Origin: DASUPK01 sp963848955
Lineage (GTDB): Bacteria > Actinomycetota > Thermoleophilia > Solirubrobacterales > 70-9
Direction: 5' to 3'
Length of the DNA: 64,000 bases
Assembly: GCA_963848955.1 (NCBI GenBank)
Contig: CAWKFQ010000001.1
Span: forward strand, 17,162 to 81,161
Part shown: positions 15,587-24,679 of the stretch, piece by piece
How positions within the stretch are numbered: position 1 is the stretch's first letter
Layout of the letters: each line of letters starts with the position of its first letter
The notes under the pieces: model-generated
Told to the model about the DNA's origin: nothing
The model's database searches: none
What the model saw: only the letters and a program-made list of their open reading frames with translations
Position numbers and translations under genes: made by a program

Positions 15587-17212
15587 ATGCGAGGAGAGGT
15601 GAAGCTTGCGCTGCTGGCCGGCCTCGTGACGCTGGTCATGGGCGCGGGCGCAGACCAGGGGGAGGCGCGACCCGCCGGCACAGGGAAGGACGGCCGCCCC
15701 AACATCCTCGTCGTGATGGCCGACGACATGACGCAGGGCGACCTCCCCTTCATGCCGAAGACGAGGAAGCTGATCGCCAAGCAGGGGACGAGCTTCACGA
15801 ACTCGATCACCTCGTTCCCGCTCTGCTGTCCCTCGCGGTCCACCTTCCTCACCGGCCAGTACGCCCACAACCACGGGGTGACCGGGAACTTCTACCCCGA
15901 GGGCTGGTACGGGTTGGAGGGGCGCAACAACACGCTGGCCACCTGGCTGGATCGCGCCGGCTACCGGACCGGGCTGATCGGTAAGTGGCTGAATGGGTAC
16001 GGGGCGCTCGACGCCCACGGCGAAATTCCGCCGGGCTTCGACGACTGGCACGCCCTGCTCGACGTCTCGGCCTACGACTACTACAACTTCGAGATGAACA
16101 GCAACGGCCGGCTGTTCACCTGGGGGGACCCCGACTTCGCCCGCAAGCTGGTCGAGTTCGCGAACATCGAGGTGACTCCACCCGATACGAAGAACGCCAG
16201 CGACGTCCTCGCCAAGCTGCACGAGGTGATGGGTCCCCCTCCCTACACCTACTGGGGAGCCAGCAACCCCGATCAGTACTCACCTGACGTGACGGGCCAA
16301 TTCACCCAGCGCCTGGTCCAGCGGCAGAAGAAGGCGAGGCGGCCGTTCTTCATCTGGTGGGCACCCGCGGCCCCACACCGCGAGGACGTCGCCACGACTC
16401 TGATGGGCCGGCCCGGCCCCGATCCCCGACCGCCCGTGCGCTACCAGCAGCTGAGCCAGAGCTTCCAGATGCCGCGGCCGCCGAGCTTCAACGAGTCGGA
16501 CGTCAGTGACAAGCCGTCGGTGGTCACCAGCAAGACACCTCCGCTGACCGACGAGCAGATCGCCCAGCTTCAGCTCGACTACGAGGGCCGTGGTGGATCG
16601 ATGCGCGCAGTCGACGACTGGGTCGGGCGACTCGTGAAGACCCTCCGTCGCACGCATCAGCTTCGCAACACGGTCATCCTCTTCACCTCGGACAACGGCT
16701 GGTTGAACGGCCAGCACCGCATCCCGGGCGACAAGTTCCTCCCCTACGAGGAGTCGCTCAGGGTGCCGCTGATCATGCGAGGGCCCGGCTTCGCGAGGGG
16801 GAAGAAGATCAAGCGGCAGGTCGCCAATATCGATCTGGCTCCCACCCTGGCCGCGCTTGCCGGGGCGAAACCGCGCCGGAGGATGGATGGGATCTCGCTC
16901 GTCCCGGCCCTGAGGCGGCACAAGCAGATCCCCAAGCGCGCGCTCGAGGTCGAGGCGCCGCGGCCGCTGTTCACGGGCGCCATCCCCAACAACGCCTGGG
17001 ATCGGCCGTACGTCGGGGTGCGGACTCAGCGGTACACGTACGTTTTCTGGACGGAGACCTCCGAGGAGGAGCTCTACGACCGCCGCACGGATCCCTTCCA
17101 GCTCCAGAACCTCGCTCAGAACCCCGCCTACGCCGGGACCAAGGCTCACCTGATCGGGCTGATGCAGCGACTGCAGACCTGTCGCGGCCGCTCCTGCGAC
17201 GTGAAGCCCTAG
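15587..17212 (+). CDS. Secreted type I sulfatase
   Basis: This 541-residue alkaline-phosphatase-fold sulfatase hydrolyses a sulfate ester or sulfamate; the substrate is unknown. A hydrophobic signal-like segment (residues 6-22) precedes NILVVMADDM with the calcium-binding Asp pair. The formylglycine motif is C80-C-P-S-R, and GLIGKWLNGYG and FTSDNGWLNGQHR follow as in the family. The ATG at 15,587 lies 10 bases after the -10 hexamer, so the transcript is nearly leaderless. A GTG at 15,599 is the alternative. The next sulfatase starts within its stop codon. Confidence 0.93.
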   Translation: MRGEVKLALLAGLVTLVMGAGADQGEARPAGTGKDGRPNILVVMADDMTQGDLPFMPKTRKLIAKQGTSFTNSITSFPLCCPSRSTFLTGQYAHNHGVTGNFYPEGWYGLEGRNNTLATWLDRAGYRTGLIGKWLNGYGALDAHGEIPPGFDDWHALLDVSAYDYYNFEMNSNGRLFTWGDPDFARKLVEFANIEVTPPDTKNASDVLAKLHEVMGPPPYTYWGASNPDQYSPDVTGQFTQRLVQRQKKARRPFFIWWAPAAPHREDVATTLMGRPGPDPRPPVRYQQLSQSFQMPRPPSFNESDVSDKPSVVTSKTPPLTDEQIAQLQLDYEGRGGSMRAVDDWVGRLVKTLRRTHQLRNTVILFTSDNGWLNGQHRIPGDKFLPYEESLRVPLIMRGPGFARGKKIKRQVANIDLAPTLAALAGAKPRRRMDGISLVPALRRHKQIPKRALEVEAPRPLFTGAIPNNAWDRPYVGVRTQRYTYVFWTETSEEELYDRRTDPFQLQNLAQNPAYAGTKAHLIGLMQRLQTCRGRSCDVKP

Positions 17213-18925
17213 TGAAGCCGCCGAACTTCCTGGTCCTGATCACGGACCAGCAGCGCGCTCCCCGGCACTGGCCCGATGATCCGGGCTGGCTGCGCGAGCT
17301 GATGCCGAACGACGCGGAGCTGGGGAGCACCGGGCTCAGCTTCCGGAACGGCTTCTGCAACACGGCGATGTGCTCGCCGAGCCGATCGACGCTGTTCACC
17401 GGGCTCTATCCGGCAGAGCACGGGGTCGAGCTGACGCTGACGGCCGCGGACCTGCGGCCGAATCCACGCTTCGCTCCGGCGGTGGCGGCCACGATGGTCG
17501 ACATCATCCGCCGTCGTCAGGCACCCGCGCGCCGCGTGCTGACGGGGTTCGGGCGCGGCCTATTCCGGATCGGCGAGAGCCGAGGCCACGAGCCGGAGCT
17601 CCCCGCCGGGCTGCCAAACATGGCCAGCCTGCTGCGCGCGGCCGGATACCACGTCGCGTACAAGGGCAAGTGGCACCTGACCCACCCGTCCGGGGGGAAG
17701 GACGGCCTGCTCGGCGGTTGGGGTGAGGCCGACGAGCGGCGAATCGCGAGCGAGTACGGGTTCGCCGACTGGGAGGCGCCCGATGCGGGCGAGAACGCGA
17801 AGGCGGAGCATTTCGGCGGTGGCAACGCCGGCGAGGGCGAGGGCTGGGATGAGGTCTACACCGGCCAGGTCGAGCGGTGGCTCTCGCGCCAGGACCTGCC
17901 CGAGCCGTTCTGCCTGGTCGTCTCGCTGGTGAACCCTCACGACGTCCTCGGCTACCCGGCCGCCTACGAGCGCGGCGGGTACACGGCGGACGAGTTCCGG
18001 GACCTCGGCGTCGAGCTGCCACCGACCGTCGACGAGAACCTGGCCGGGAAGCCCGCGGTCCACGCCCTGATGCAGATGGGGATGACCGCGTACATGGGGC
18101 CTCTTCGCAACCGCCGCGACCAGCTCGACTACGTCAACTTCTACGCCTACCTGCACCGGATCGTCGACGCGAAGATCGGGCGGGTGCTGTCGGCGCTTGG
18201 GGACACCGCCGATCCCGGCTCGCTCCGCTCACGCACGGTCGTCGTGCGCTGCGCCGACCACGGGGAGATGGGGTTGTCGCATGGCGGCCTTCGCCAGAAG
18301 GCCTTCAACACCTATGAGGAGACGATCAACGTGCCGCTCGTCGTCTCGAACCCCGTGCTGTTCCCCCGCGGCGCGGAGACGGATGCCCTGGCATCGCTGG
18401 TGGACGTCCTGCCGACGGTGCTCCGGCTCGGTGGAACGCGAGGTGCCGGAACGACTCCGGGGCCGCGATCTCACGCCCGTGCTCGCGCAGGCGGCCACCC
18501 CCGGCCGCGATCCCCTCGCCCGCTCGGCGGTCGACCTCTCGCCGGTCACCGACCACCCGAGCCCGGCTCACAGCGTTCGCGACACCGTGCACTTCACCTA
18601 CGACGACCACCAGGCGGCCACGGCGCTCACGGAGGCGCCGGGTCAGCCGAACCGGATCCGAGCCATCCGCACCCCGACCGCCAAGTACGCCTTCTACTTC
18701 GACCCGGAGGGACGCCAGCGGACGGAGTACGAGCTCTACGACCTCGAGCGCGATCCGCTGGAGGTCGACAATCTCCTGGACGTCCGCACCGGCGTGCCGC
18801 GGGACGCGGCCGCCGCGGCGCTCCATCGCGAACTGGCCGGCAGGCTGGCCGACGTGATGGCGGAGTGCGGAACTGACATGAGCGGCGGCCACAAAGACCG
18901 CCGCCGGATCAACGTCCGACCTTGA
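17212..18925 (+). CDS. Type I sulfatase, choline-sulfatase/arylsulfatase-like (one frame break)
   Basis: The roughly 570-residue protein begins NFLVLITDQQRAP, has the active-site motif C54-S-P-S-R, YKGKWHLTHPSGG, and CADHGEMGLSHGG. It ends with the usual YELYDLERDPLEVDNL segment. There is no signal peptide, so it is probably cytoplasmic, unlike its partner. The frame breaks near 18,430-18,440; removing one base rejoins it. The GTG overlaps the previous stop (TAGTG). The last 14 codons lie over a hairpin repeat, so the true stop may be slightly earlier. Confidence 0.88.
18883..18910. repeat. Recurrent intergenic hairpin, copy 2
   Basis: This is identical to the 28 bases at 8752-8779 except for one loop base (CACAAAG instead of CACAAAC). 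It lies at the convergent junction of the second sulfatase and a small membrane-protein gene. Confidence 0.8.
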
Positions 18926-19187
18926 AGCTGGAGCCCGACCCCTTGCGGTTCGGGCCGATCGCGACCATCAGCGCGATGGTGAAGACCACGATCACGCCGA
19001 GCACAACCCACTGCGCCCAGTTGTCGATCGTCGCCACTGCCGCGACGCAGAGCACGATGCCGACGACCAGCGCAATCACGCTGTAGACCGCGGCGCCCTT
19101 CTCCGAGCCCCTGCGGAGTCCCTCCCCGCCGGCGAGCAGGTCGCTGCGCTCGTATTGAGAGCGCTGTGTGATGTCGGTATTTGCCAT
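18909..19187 (-). CDS. Small two-TM membrane protein (mini-membrane family, copy A)
   Basis: This 92-residue protein has a polar N-terminus of about 30 residues, two hydrophobic helices (AVYSVIALVVGIVLCVAA and WVVLGVIVVFTIALMVAIG) and a basic end, GPNRKGSGSSFKVGR. The family is not recognised. A strong GGAGGAGGA ribosome site precedes the ATG. The next reverse gene upstream has the same layout and a matching helix-2/PNR end, so they look like ancient paralogs. Confidence 0.75.
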   Translation of the reverse strand: MANTDITQRSQYERSDLLAGGEGLRRGSEKGAAVYSVIALVVGIVLCVAAVATIDNWAQWVVLGVIVVFTIALMVAIGPNRKGSGSSFKVGR

Positions 19188-19266
19188 TCCTCCTCCTCCA
19201 GTGACGTCGGCCGAACGTTAGGCGCTCGGTCTCCGCTGATCCGTGAGTTTCAGCACATCCAGTGTC

Positions 19267-19515
19267 TCACTCTCGGCGGTTCGGGTTGAGCGCGATGATC
19301 AGGCCGAATAGCACGAGGACGATCGCGCCCAGGAGAATCCATTCGGACCCGTTCGAGATCTGGTCGAAGCCGACCGCCGCTCCCACGATGGCGAGAACGA
19401 TCGCGAGCACTTCGTAGACCTCCAAGCCGATCCTGCTGGGTCCGCGGCCGAAGAGCTCCTGCTTGGCCTCCTCCTCCTGGATCGAGGCCGGTTCGTCAGA
19501 GCCGGGCAGAGCCAT
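19267..19515 (-). CDS. Small two-TM membrane protein (mini-membrane family, copy B)
   Basis: The 82-residue protein has an acidic N-terminus (EPASIQEEEAKQELFG), then VYEVLAIVLAIVGAAVGF and WILLGAIVLVLFGLIIAL helices and a final NPNRRE. It shares with copy A the Tyr before helix 1, the [WV]xLLG-like start of helix 2 and the PNR end. No function is known. Its start lies 22 bases from the divergent truA start, so the two promoters overlap. Confidence 0.75.
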   Translation of the reverse strand: MALPGSDEPASIQEEEAKQELFGRGPSRIGLEVYEVLAIVLAIVGAAVGFDQISNGSEWILLGAIVLVLFGLIIALNPNRRE

Positions 19516-19537
19516 CCCTGGTTAGTGTCGCGCAACC

Positions 19538-20285
19538 GTGTCCTCCGTGCGACTCGAGATCGCCTACAACGGCGCCGGCTTCGCGGGCTGGGCGGCGCAG
19601 CCAGGGGTGCGAACGGTGCAGGCCGAGCTCGAGGCGGGGCTGGAGCGCATCCTCGGATCTCCCACGTCCCTCACGGTCGCGGGCCGGACGGATGCGGGGG
19701 TTCACGCCTGGGCCCAGGTGGCGAGCTTCGCGATGGAGGAAGAGCCGCGGGCCGAGCTTGCACGGGCCCTCAACTCACTCACCGGACGAGACGTCGTCGT
19801 GCTGTCCGCTCTCCCGGCCGGTGATTTCGACGCGCGGCGCGATGCGCGCTCGCGAACCTACTGCTACCGCGTGCTGGCGGAGCGCACGCCCAATCCCTTC
19901 GAGGCCGGGGTCGCGCTCCACTGGCCGCATCGGATCGACGAGGCAGCCCTCGCAGCATGCGGGGAGGCCCTTGCCGGCACGCATGACTTCACGGCGTTCA
20001 CGCCGACCCAGACGGAGCACGTCCGCTTCGAGCGGGACATCCTGCGGGCGGAGTGGCTCGGAGAAGGCGGCTGTGCTCGGCTCGGGGCGGGTTCTCGAGC
20101 TATGGATCGAGGCCGACGCCTTCATGCGCAACATGGTGCGGGTGCTGGTGGGCACGATGCTCGAGGTGGGAGGCGGCCGGCGCGCCCTCGAGGACTTCAG
20201 GTACCTGCTCGAGGGCGCTCCCCGGGAGCGGGCGGGTGAGACCGCGGCGGCCCACGGCCTGCACCTCGCCTCGGTGCGCTACTGA
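19538..20285 (+). CDS. truA: tRNA pseudouridine synthase A (one frame break)
   Basis: TruA makes pseudouridine at tRNA positions 38-40. The catalytic Asp is in AGRTDAGVHA near residue 55. The N-terminal IAYNGAGFAGWAAQP and the C-terminal FMRNMVRVLVGTMLEVGGGR and AAHGLHLASVRY segments are diagnostic. The frame breaks near 20,065-20,075; removing one base joins both parts into a normal protein of about 248 residues. The start is GTG. truA commonly follows rplQ, which supports the view that the 5 kb between them was inserted. Confidence 0.92.
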
Positions 20286-20327
20286 CCGTGGTCTCCGCGC
20301 CATACCGTTGGCGGATAGGTCCCACCG

Positions 20328-20333
20328 TAAAAT
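20328..20333 (+). promoter_or_regulatory. -10 element of surE
   Basis: TAAAAT ends exactly 10 bases before the surE ATG. No good -35 is seen at 16-18 bases. The same 10-base distance occurs before the sulfatase and patatin starts. Confidence 0.5.
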
Positions 20334-20343
20334 CGGTGGTCGG

Positions 20344-21186
20344 ATGCGAGTTCTGATCACCAACGACGACGGGATCCAGGCCACCGGCCTGAACGCCCTG
20401 CGGAAGGAGCTCATCGGGATCGATGGCCTCGAGGTCCACGTCATCGCACCCGACTCCAACCGCAGCGCGACCGCCCGCAGCATCACCACCCGCTCGCCGC
20501 TCTGGGTCGAGGAGATCCCCTTCGAGGACGGATCGAGCGGCTTCGCCACCGACGGCACGCCCGTCGACTGCGTGAGGTTCGCCGAGCTGGGACTCGTCGG
20601 CGAGCGCCCCGAGCTGATCGTCTCGGGAATCAACCACGGCTCCAACCTGGGCGATGACATCACCTACTCCGGCACGGTCGCCGCGGCGCTCGAGGGGATC
20701 GTGCTCGGCATCCCGGCGATCGCCATCTCCCAGCAGTCCGCCGCGCGGGAGATGGACTTCCGCTTGGGGCGCGAGTTCGACTTCTCGGTTGCCGCTGCCT
20801 TCGCGGGGGAGGTGGTCCGGCGCGTCGCCGAGGACCCGCTTCCGGCCGACACCCTGCTCAACGTCAACTGCCCTGCGGGGACGCCGAACGGGATCGAGGT
20901 CACCCACCTCGGGAAGCGCCTCTACGACGACGAGATGAAGCTCGTCGACGAGGACCCGGACACCGGGCGGGTCAGGTACCAGATCTACGGCTTCGAGCCC
21001 TCCTTCGAGGACGAGGAGGGCTCGGACCTCTCGGCGATCGCGCGGGAGCGGATCTCGGTCACCCCGGTCCACTTCGACCTCACCGACCGGCCGAGCCTCG
21101 ATCGGCTGAAGAAGTGGGACTTCGCGGGCATGCTCGGGCGTGCCGAGGAGAACGTCGCGGCTGCGGAGGCCTCCCAGAAGCGGTGA
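20344..21186 (+). CDS. surE: 5'/3'-nucleotidase SurE
   Basis: This 280-residue metal-dependent phosphatase acts on nucleoside monophosphates. The metal-binding NDDG is in MRVLITNDDGIQATGL. Asn/Ser ligands follow in APDSNRSA and SGINHGSNLGDD, and the family segment YSGTVAAALEGI is present. The first Met fits the family start exactly and sits close to a -10 element, suggesting a near-leaderless mRNA. Its TGA overlaps the GTG of ligA. Confidence 0.95.
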   Translation: MRVLITNDDGIQATGLNALRKELIGIDGLEVHVIAPDSNRSATARSITTRSPLWVEEIPFEDGSSGFATDGTPVDCVRFAELGLVGERPELIVSGINHGSNLGDDITYSGTVAAALEGIVLGIPAIAISQQSAAREMDFRLGREFDFSVAAAFAGEVVRRVAEDPLPADTLLNVNCPAGTPNGIEVTHLGKRLYDDEMKLVDEDPDTGRVRYQIYGFEPSFEDEEGSDLSAIARERISVTPVHFDLTDRPSLDRLKKWDFAGMLGRAEENVAAAEASQKR

Positions 21187-23246
21187 GCGCCACCAAGTCG
21201 GTCAAGAAGAGAGCCGAGGAGCTCCGGCGGCAGATCGCCCATCACGACCGCCGCTACTACGTCCTCGACGACCCGGAGATCTCGGATCCGGATTACGACG
21301 ACCTGCTCCGCGAGCTGCGGGGTATCGAGGAGGAGCACCCCGAGCTGCTCACCGCCGACTCACCCACGCAGCGGGTGGGCGGCGCCCCGCTCGACAAGTT
21401 CAAGCAGGTCACCCATCACGAGCCGATGCTCTCCCTCGCCAATGCCCGCGACGAGGACGAGCTCCGTGCCTGGGCGAAGCGGGTGGAGCGCCAGCTCGAG
21501 CGCCTCGACATCTCGGGGCGGGAGATCCGCTACGTCACCGAGCCGAAGGTCGACGGCCTCGCGATCTCCCTCACCTACGAGAACGGCGTCTTCAGCCGCG
21601 GCGCGACCCGCGGCGACGGGCGGGTCGGCGAGGACGTCACCCAGAACCTGAAGACGATCAAGGCGATCCCGCTCTCGATCGAGGATGCGCCCGAGCTGGT
21701 CGAGGTCCGCGGGGAGGTCTACCTGCCGATCGCGGGCTTCACGAAGGTGAATGAGCAGCGCGCGCAGGACGGGCTGTCGACGTTTGCCAACCCGCGCAAC
21801 GCGGCCGCGGGCTCGCTGCGCCAGCTCGACTCCTCGATCACCGCCACCCGACCTCTGTCGATCTGGTGCTACGGCGTGGCGGCGCTGAGGGGATGGGAGC
21901 CGGAGAGCCACTCCGAGTCGCTCGAGTGGCTGCGCGAGAGGGGCTTCAAGGTGAACGACGACATCTCGATCCTGCACGGGATCGACGAGGTCGCCGAGCG
22001 CTGCCGCTGGTGGGAGGGCCGCCGCGAGGCTCTCGACTTCGAGATCGACGGCGTCGTCGTCAAGGTCGATGACCGTGGGCTGCAGCGGGAGCTCGGAGTG
22101 GCCGGGCGCGAGCCGCGCTGGGCAGTCGCCTGGAAGTTCGCCCCGACGACCGCGACCACGAGGCTCAACAAGATCGTCTGGAACGTCGGGCGCACCGGGC
22201 ACCTGCTGCCGTTCGCGATGCTCGAGCCGGTGCACGTCAGCGGAGTCACGGTCAGCACGGCGACCCTGCACAACGAGGAGGACCTGGAGCGCAAGGACGT
22301 ACGCGAGGGAGACGAGGTCGTGGTGATGCGGGCAGGCGACGTCATCCCGCAGGTGGTCTCGCCGATCATTCAGCGGCGCAAGAAGGGTGCCCGCCGGTCG
22401 CGGCCGCCGAAGAAGTGCCCGCTCTGCGGGACGCCGACCGTGAAGCCGGAGGGAAGCGTCTTCACGATCTGCCCCAACCGGACCGGCTGCCCCGGTCAGC
22501 AGTTCCAGCACATCAAGCACTTCCGCGGCGCCCTGGAGATCGAGGGACTGGGCGAGAAGAACGCCTACCGCTTCCTGCAAGAGGGCCTGATCTCGGACGC
22601 CGCCGACATCTTCGAGCTGACCGCCGATCGGATCGCCGAGCTCGAGGGCTTCGGGGAGATCTCGGCCGAGAACCTGATGGAGGAGATCGAGGAGGCGAAG
22701 AAGATGCCCTTCTCGCGGGTCCTCTATGCGCTGGGCATCCCGGGAATCGGCTTCGTCAACGCCGAGTCGCTGGCCGAGCACTTCGGCACGATGGACGCTC
22801 TACTGGAGGCCCAGCCGGAGGACATCGTCAAGGCCGAGGGGATCGGCCCGATCCTCGCTGAGCAGATCTATGAGGAGCTATCCGAGGACCGCACCCGGAG
22901 GCTGATCGAGCGCCTGCGCAAGGCCGGGCTGCGCATGGAGCTCGATCCCTCTGAGCGCCGCCAGGAGGGCGGCCCGCTCGATGGCAAGACGCTGGTGCTC
23001 ACCGGCACCCTGCCGAACGTGAGCCGCGAGCAGGCCACCAAGCTGATCCGGCTGGCCGGCGGCAAGGTCGTCAACTCCGTCTCGAAGAAGACGGACTACG
23101 TGATCGCCGGGGACAGCCCCGGCTCGAAGCTCGCGAAGGCCGAAGAGTTCGGCACCGAGGTCATCGACGAGAAGGGGCTGCAGAAGCTGGTGGGTTCCGA
23201 CGGGGCGCCGAAGAAACGCAGCGCCCCTCCGCGCGGGCGTGTCTAG
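21183..23246 (+). CDS. ligA: NAD-dependent DNA ligase LigA
   Basis: The 687-residue enzyme seals nicks in replication and repair using NAD. Domains in order: Ia (HHDRRYYVLDDPEISDPDYD), adenylation domain with the catalytic Lys in EPKVDGLAISLTYENG, OB fold, Cys4 zinc finger (CPLCG ... CPNRTGCPG), helix-hairpin-helix repeats (ELEGFGEISAENL) and a C-terminal BRCT domain (LVLTGTLPNVSREQATKLI). The GTG start overlaps the surE TGA. The length and all domains are normal, in one unbroken frame. Confidence 0.98.
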   Translation: MSATKSVKKRAEELRRQIAHHDRRYYVLDDPEISDPDYDDLLRELRGIEEEHPELLTADSPTQRVGGAPLDKFKQVTHHEPMLSLANARDEDELRAWAKRVERQLERLDISGREIRYVTEPKVDGLAISLTYENGVFSRGATRGDGRVGEDVTQNLKTIKAIPLSIEDAPELVEVRGEVYLPIAGFTKVNEQRAQDGLSTFANPRNAAAGSLRQLDSSITATRPLSIWCYGVAALRGWEPESHSESLEWLRERGFKVNDDISILHGIDEVAERCRWWEGRREALDFEIDGVVVKVDDRGLQRELGVAGREPRWAVAWKFAPTTATTRLNKIVWNVGRTGHLLPFAMLEPVHVSGVTVSTATLHNEEDLERKDVREGDEVVVMRAGDVIPQVVSPIIQRRKKGARRSRPPKKCPLCGTPTVKPEGSVFTICPNRTGCPGQQFQHIKHFRGALEIEGLGEKNAYRFLQEGLISDAADIFELTADRIAELEGFGEISAENLMEEIEEAKKMPFSRVLYALGIPGIGFVNAESLAEHFGTMDALLEAQPEDIVKAEGIGPILAEQIYEELSEDRTRRLIERLRKAGLRMELDPSERRQEGGPLDGKTLVLTGTLPNVSREQATKLIRLAGGKVVNSVSKKTDYVIAGDSPGSKLAKAEEFGTEVIDEKGLQKLVGSDGAPKKRSAPPRGRV

Positions 23247-23273
23247 ATTCGGCCGCGGTGTTTGTGGCGGCCG
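23246..23273. repeat. Recurrent intergenic hairpin, copy 3 (reverse orientation, compensating changes)
   Basis: On the reverse strand it reads CGGCCGCCACAAACACCGCG and then GCCGAATC. The stem is CGGCCGC/GCGGCCG. Relative to copies 1 and 2, both arms changed together while the CACAAACACC loop stayed, so selection for pairing is likely. It lies between convergent ligA and dacB. Confidence 0.75.
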
Positions 23274-23288
23274 TTCATGACGAAGGAT

Positions 23289-24593
23289 CTACCGCCTGTA
23301 TCTGGCGATCAACGCAGCCATCCGGTCCTGCACCACGTGGGCGCGGTTGACGTCCACGCGGTTCATGAGGAGGGAGAAGACCACCGCATGGTCGGCGTCA
23401 TCGGCGCCCTGGAAGCAATAGCCCGAGAGCGCGCTGACGCCGTTGAGGGTGCCGGTCTTCGCGTGGCAGCGGTTCCTGGCTGCGGTGCCGCGCATTCGGC
23501 GGGCGAGCGTCCCAGTCCGTCCGGCGACGGCGAGGGAGTCGATCCACGCATCACGGTGACGGCGCTGGTCCACCTGTGACGCGGGCGTCGTGGTCTCGTC
23601 GACCTCGATCATCGAATCGAGCAGCCTCACAACCGAGACGGGCGAGGCCTTGTTGCGTCGGGTCAGCCCGGACCCGTTCTCGCCGTTGAAGGTCGCGCCC
23701 TGGTCCGCGGCGAAGCTCTTGACGACCGCGATGCCCGCTGCCGTGGAGCCCGAGTCGCCAAACGCCCCCCCGAGGTCCTTGAGCAGCATCTCGGCAAAGA
23801 AGTTGTTCGACGGGACGTTCGTGTCCTGGATCAGGTCGGCCATGGTCGGGGATCCGAAGTCGCCCACCTGCACCGCAGCCGGCGGGACGACCCCCGCCGT
23901 GACGCTCTTGCCGATCGATATACCGTCCTTGCGCAGGGCGTCCTGGAAGCGCTGGGCGGCGCTCTTCGCGGGATCGCCCGGCGAGCCGCTGTCGATGGTG
24001 AGCGCGGAGAGGGTTCCAATGCGCTCGGCGCTGATCCCGTGCTGGGGGATGCCGGTCACCTGATCGAGGAAGGAGGCGTCGTAGACGAGCGGCCCCTGCA
24101 CGGTCTTCACCCCCGCCGCCCGCACGCGGTCCGCGAGCTTGGCGAGCCCGCTGCCGCTCAAAGTGGGATCGCCGCCTCCGCGGAGGTAGAGGCCCTGGCT
24201 CACTCCGTCGGAGACGTCGTCGGTCGACCAGGCGGTGGTCTCGAGCCGGTCCTGCGGCTCGAAGCGCCCGAGGGCGGCGGCGGTGGTGAAGAGCTTCGAG
24301 TTCGACGCGAGAATCCGTGCGCGCCGGGCCTTTCGGGAGAAGAGCACCTGGTTGTTGCTCGCATCGACCACGAACGCGCCGCTTCGCCCCACCCGGCGAA
24401 ACAGCTTCGAGAGCCCGGCGGAGAGCTTCGAGGGCGAGACAGAGGCCCGCGCGGTGGCCGCGCCGTGGGCGATCGGCGTCCTGAACGACTTGTCGGGGCC
24501 GCCCGTGCCCGCCTGCGCGCTCGCCGGCACGGCGACGAGCGCCGCGCTCAGCAGCGCGATCGTGAAGGCCCCTCTGCGCATCGCGATCCCCAT
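23289..24593 (-). CDS. dacB: D-alanyl-D-alanine carboxypeptidase/endopeptidase (PBP4, family S13)
   Basis: The 434-residue exported enzyme trims peptidoglycan peptides. A signal peptide (AFTIALLSAALVAVPASAQA) precedes the penicillin-binding motifs S97-N-S-K in LASNSKLFTTAAALGRF, S-N-N in VPSNNFFAEMLLKDLGG and K-T-G in CHAKTGTLNGVSALSGYC. Between the first two lies the S13 insertion domain with LYLRGGGDPTL. It is convergent with ligA and divergent from a patatin gene. Confidence 0.94.
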   Translation of the reverse strand: MGIAMRRGAFTIALLSAALVAVPASAQAGTGGPDKSFRTPIAHGAATARASVSPSKLSAGLSKLFRRVGRSGAFVVDASNNQVLFSRKARRARILASNSKLFTTAAALGRFEPQDRLETTAWSTDDVSDGVSQGLYLRGGGDPTLSGSGLAKLADRVRAAGVKTVQGPLVYDASFLDQVTGIPQHGISAERIGTLSALTIDSGSPGDPAKSAAQRFQDALRKDGISIGKSVTAGVVPPAAVQVGDFGSPTMADLIQDTNVPSNNFFAEMLLKDLGGAFGDSGSTAAGIAVVKSFAADQGATFNGENGSGLTRRNKASPVSVVRLLDSMIEVDETTTPASQVDQRRHRDAWIDSLAVAGRTGTLARRMRGTAARNRCHAKTGTLNGVSALSGYCFQGADDADHAVVFSLLMNRVDVNRAHVVQDRMAALIARYRR

Positions 24594-24660
24594 GCGTTGT
24601 GGGTGAAACAGGCGCCAACCGCCGAGGTTGCGGTTGCTCGGCTGGCTGACCAGCCCGTCT

Positions 24661-24669
24661 TGTCATAAT
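24661..24669 (+). promoter_or_regulatory. Extended -10 element of the patatin gene
   Basis: TG-T-CATAAT forms an extended -10 whose last base is exactly 10 bases before the ATG. No clear -35 is visible, as is common for extended -10 promoters. Confidence 0.5.
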
Positions 24670-24679
24670 CGCGGGCCGA

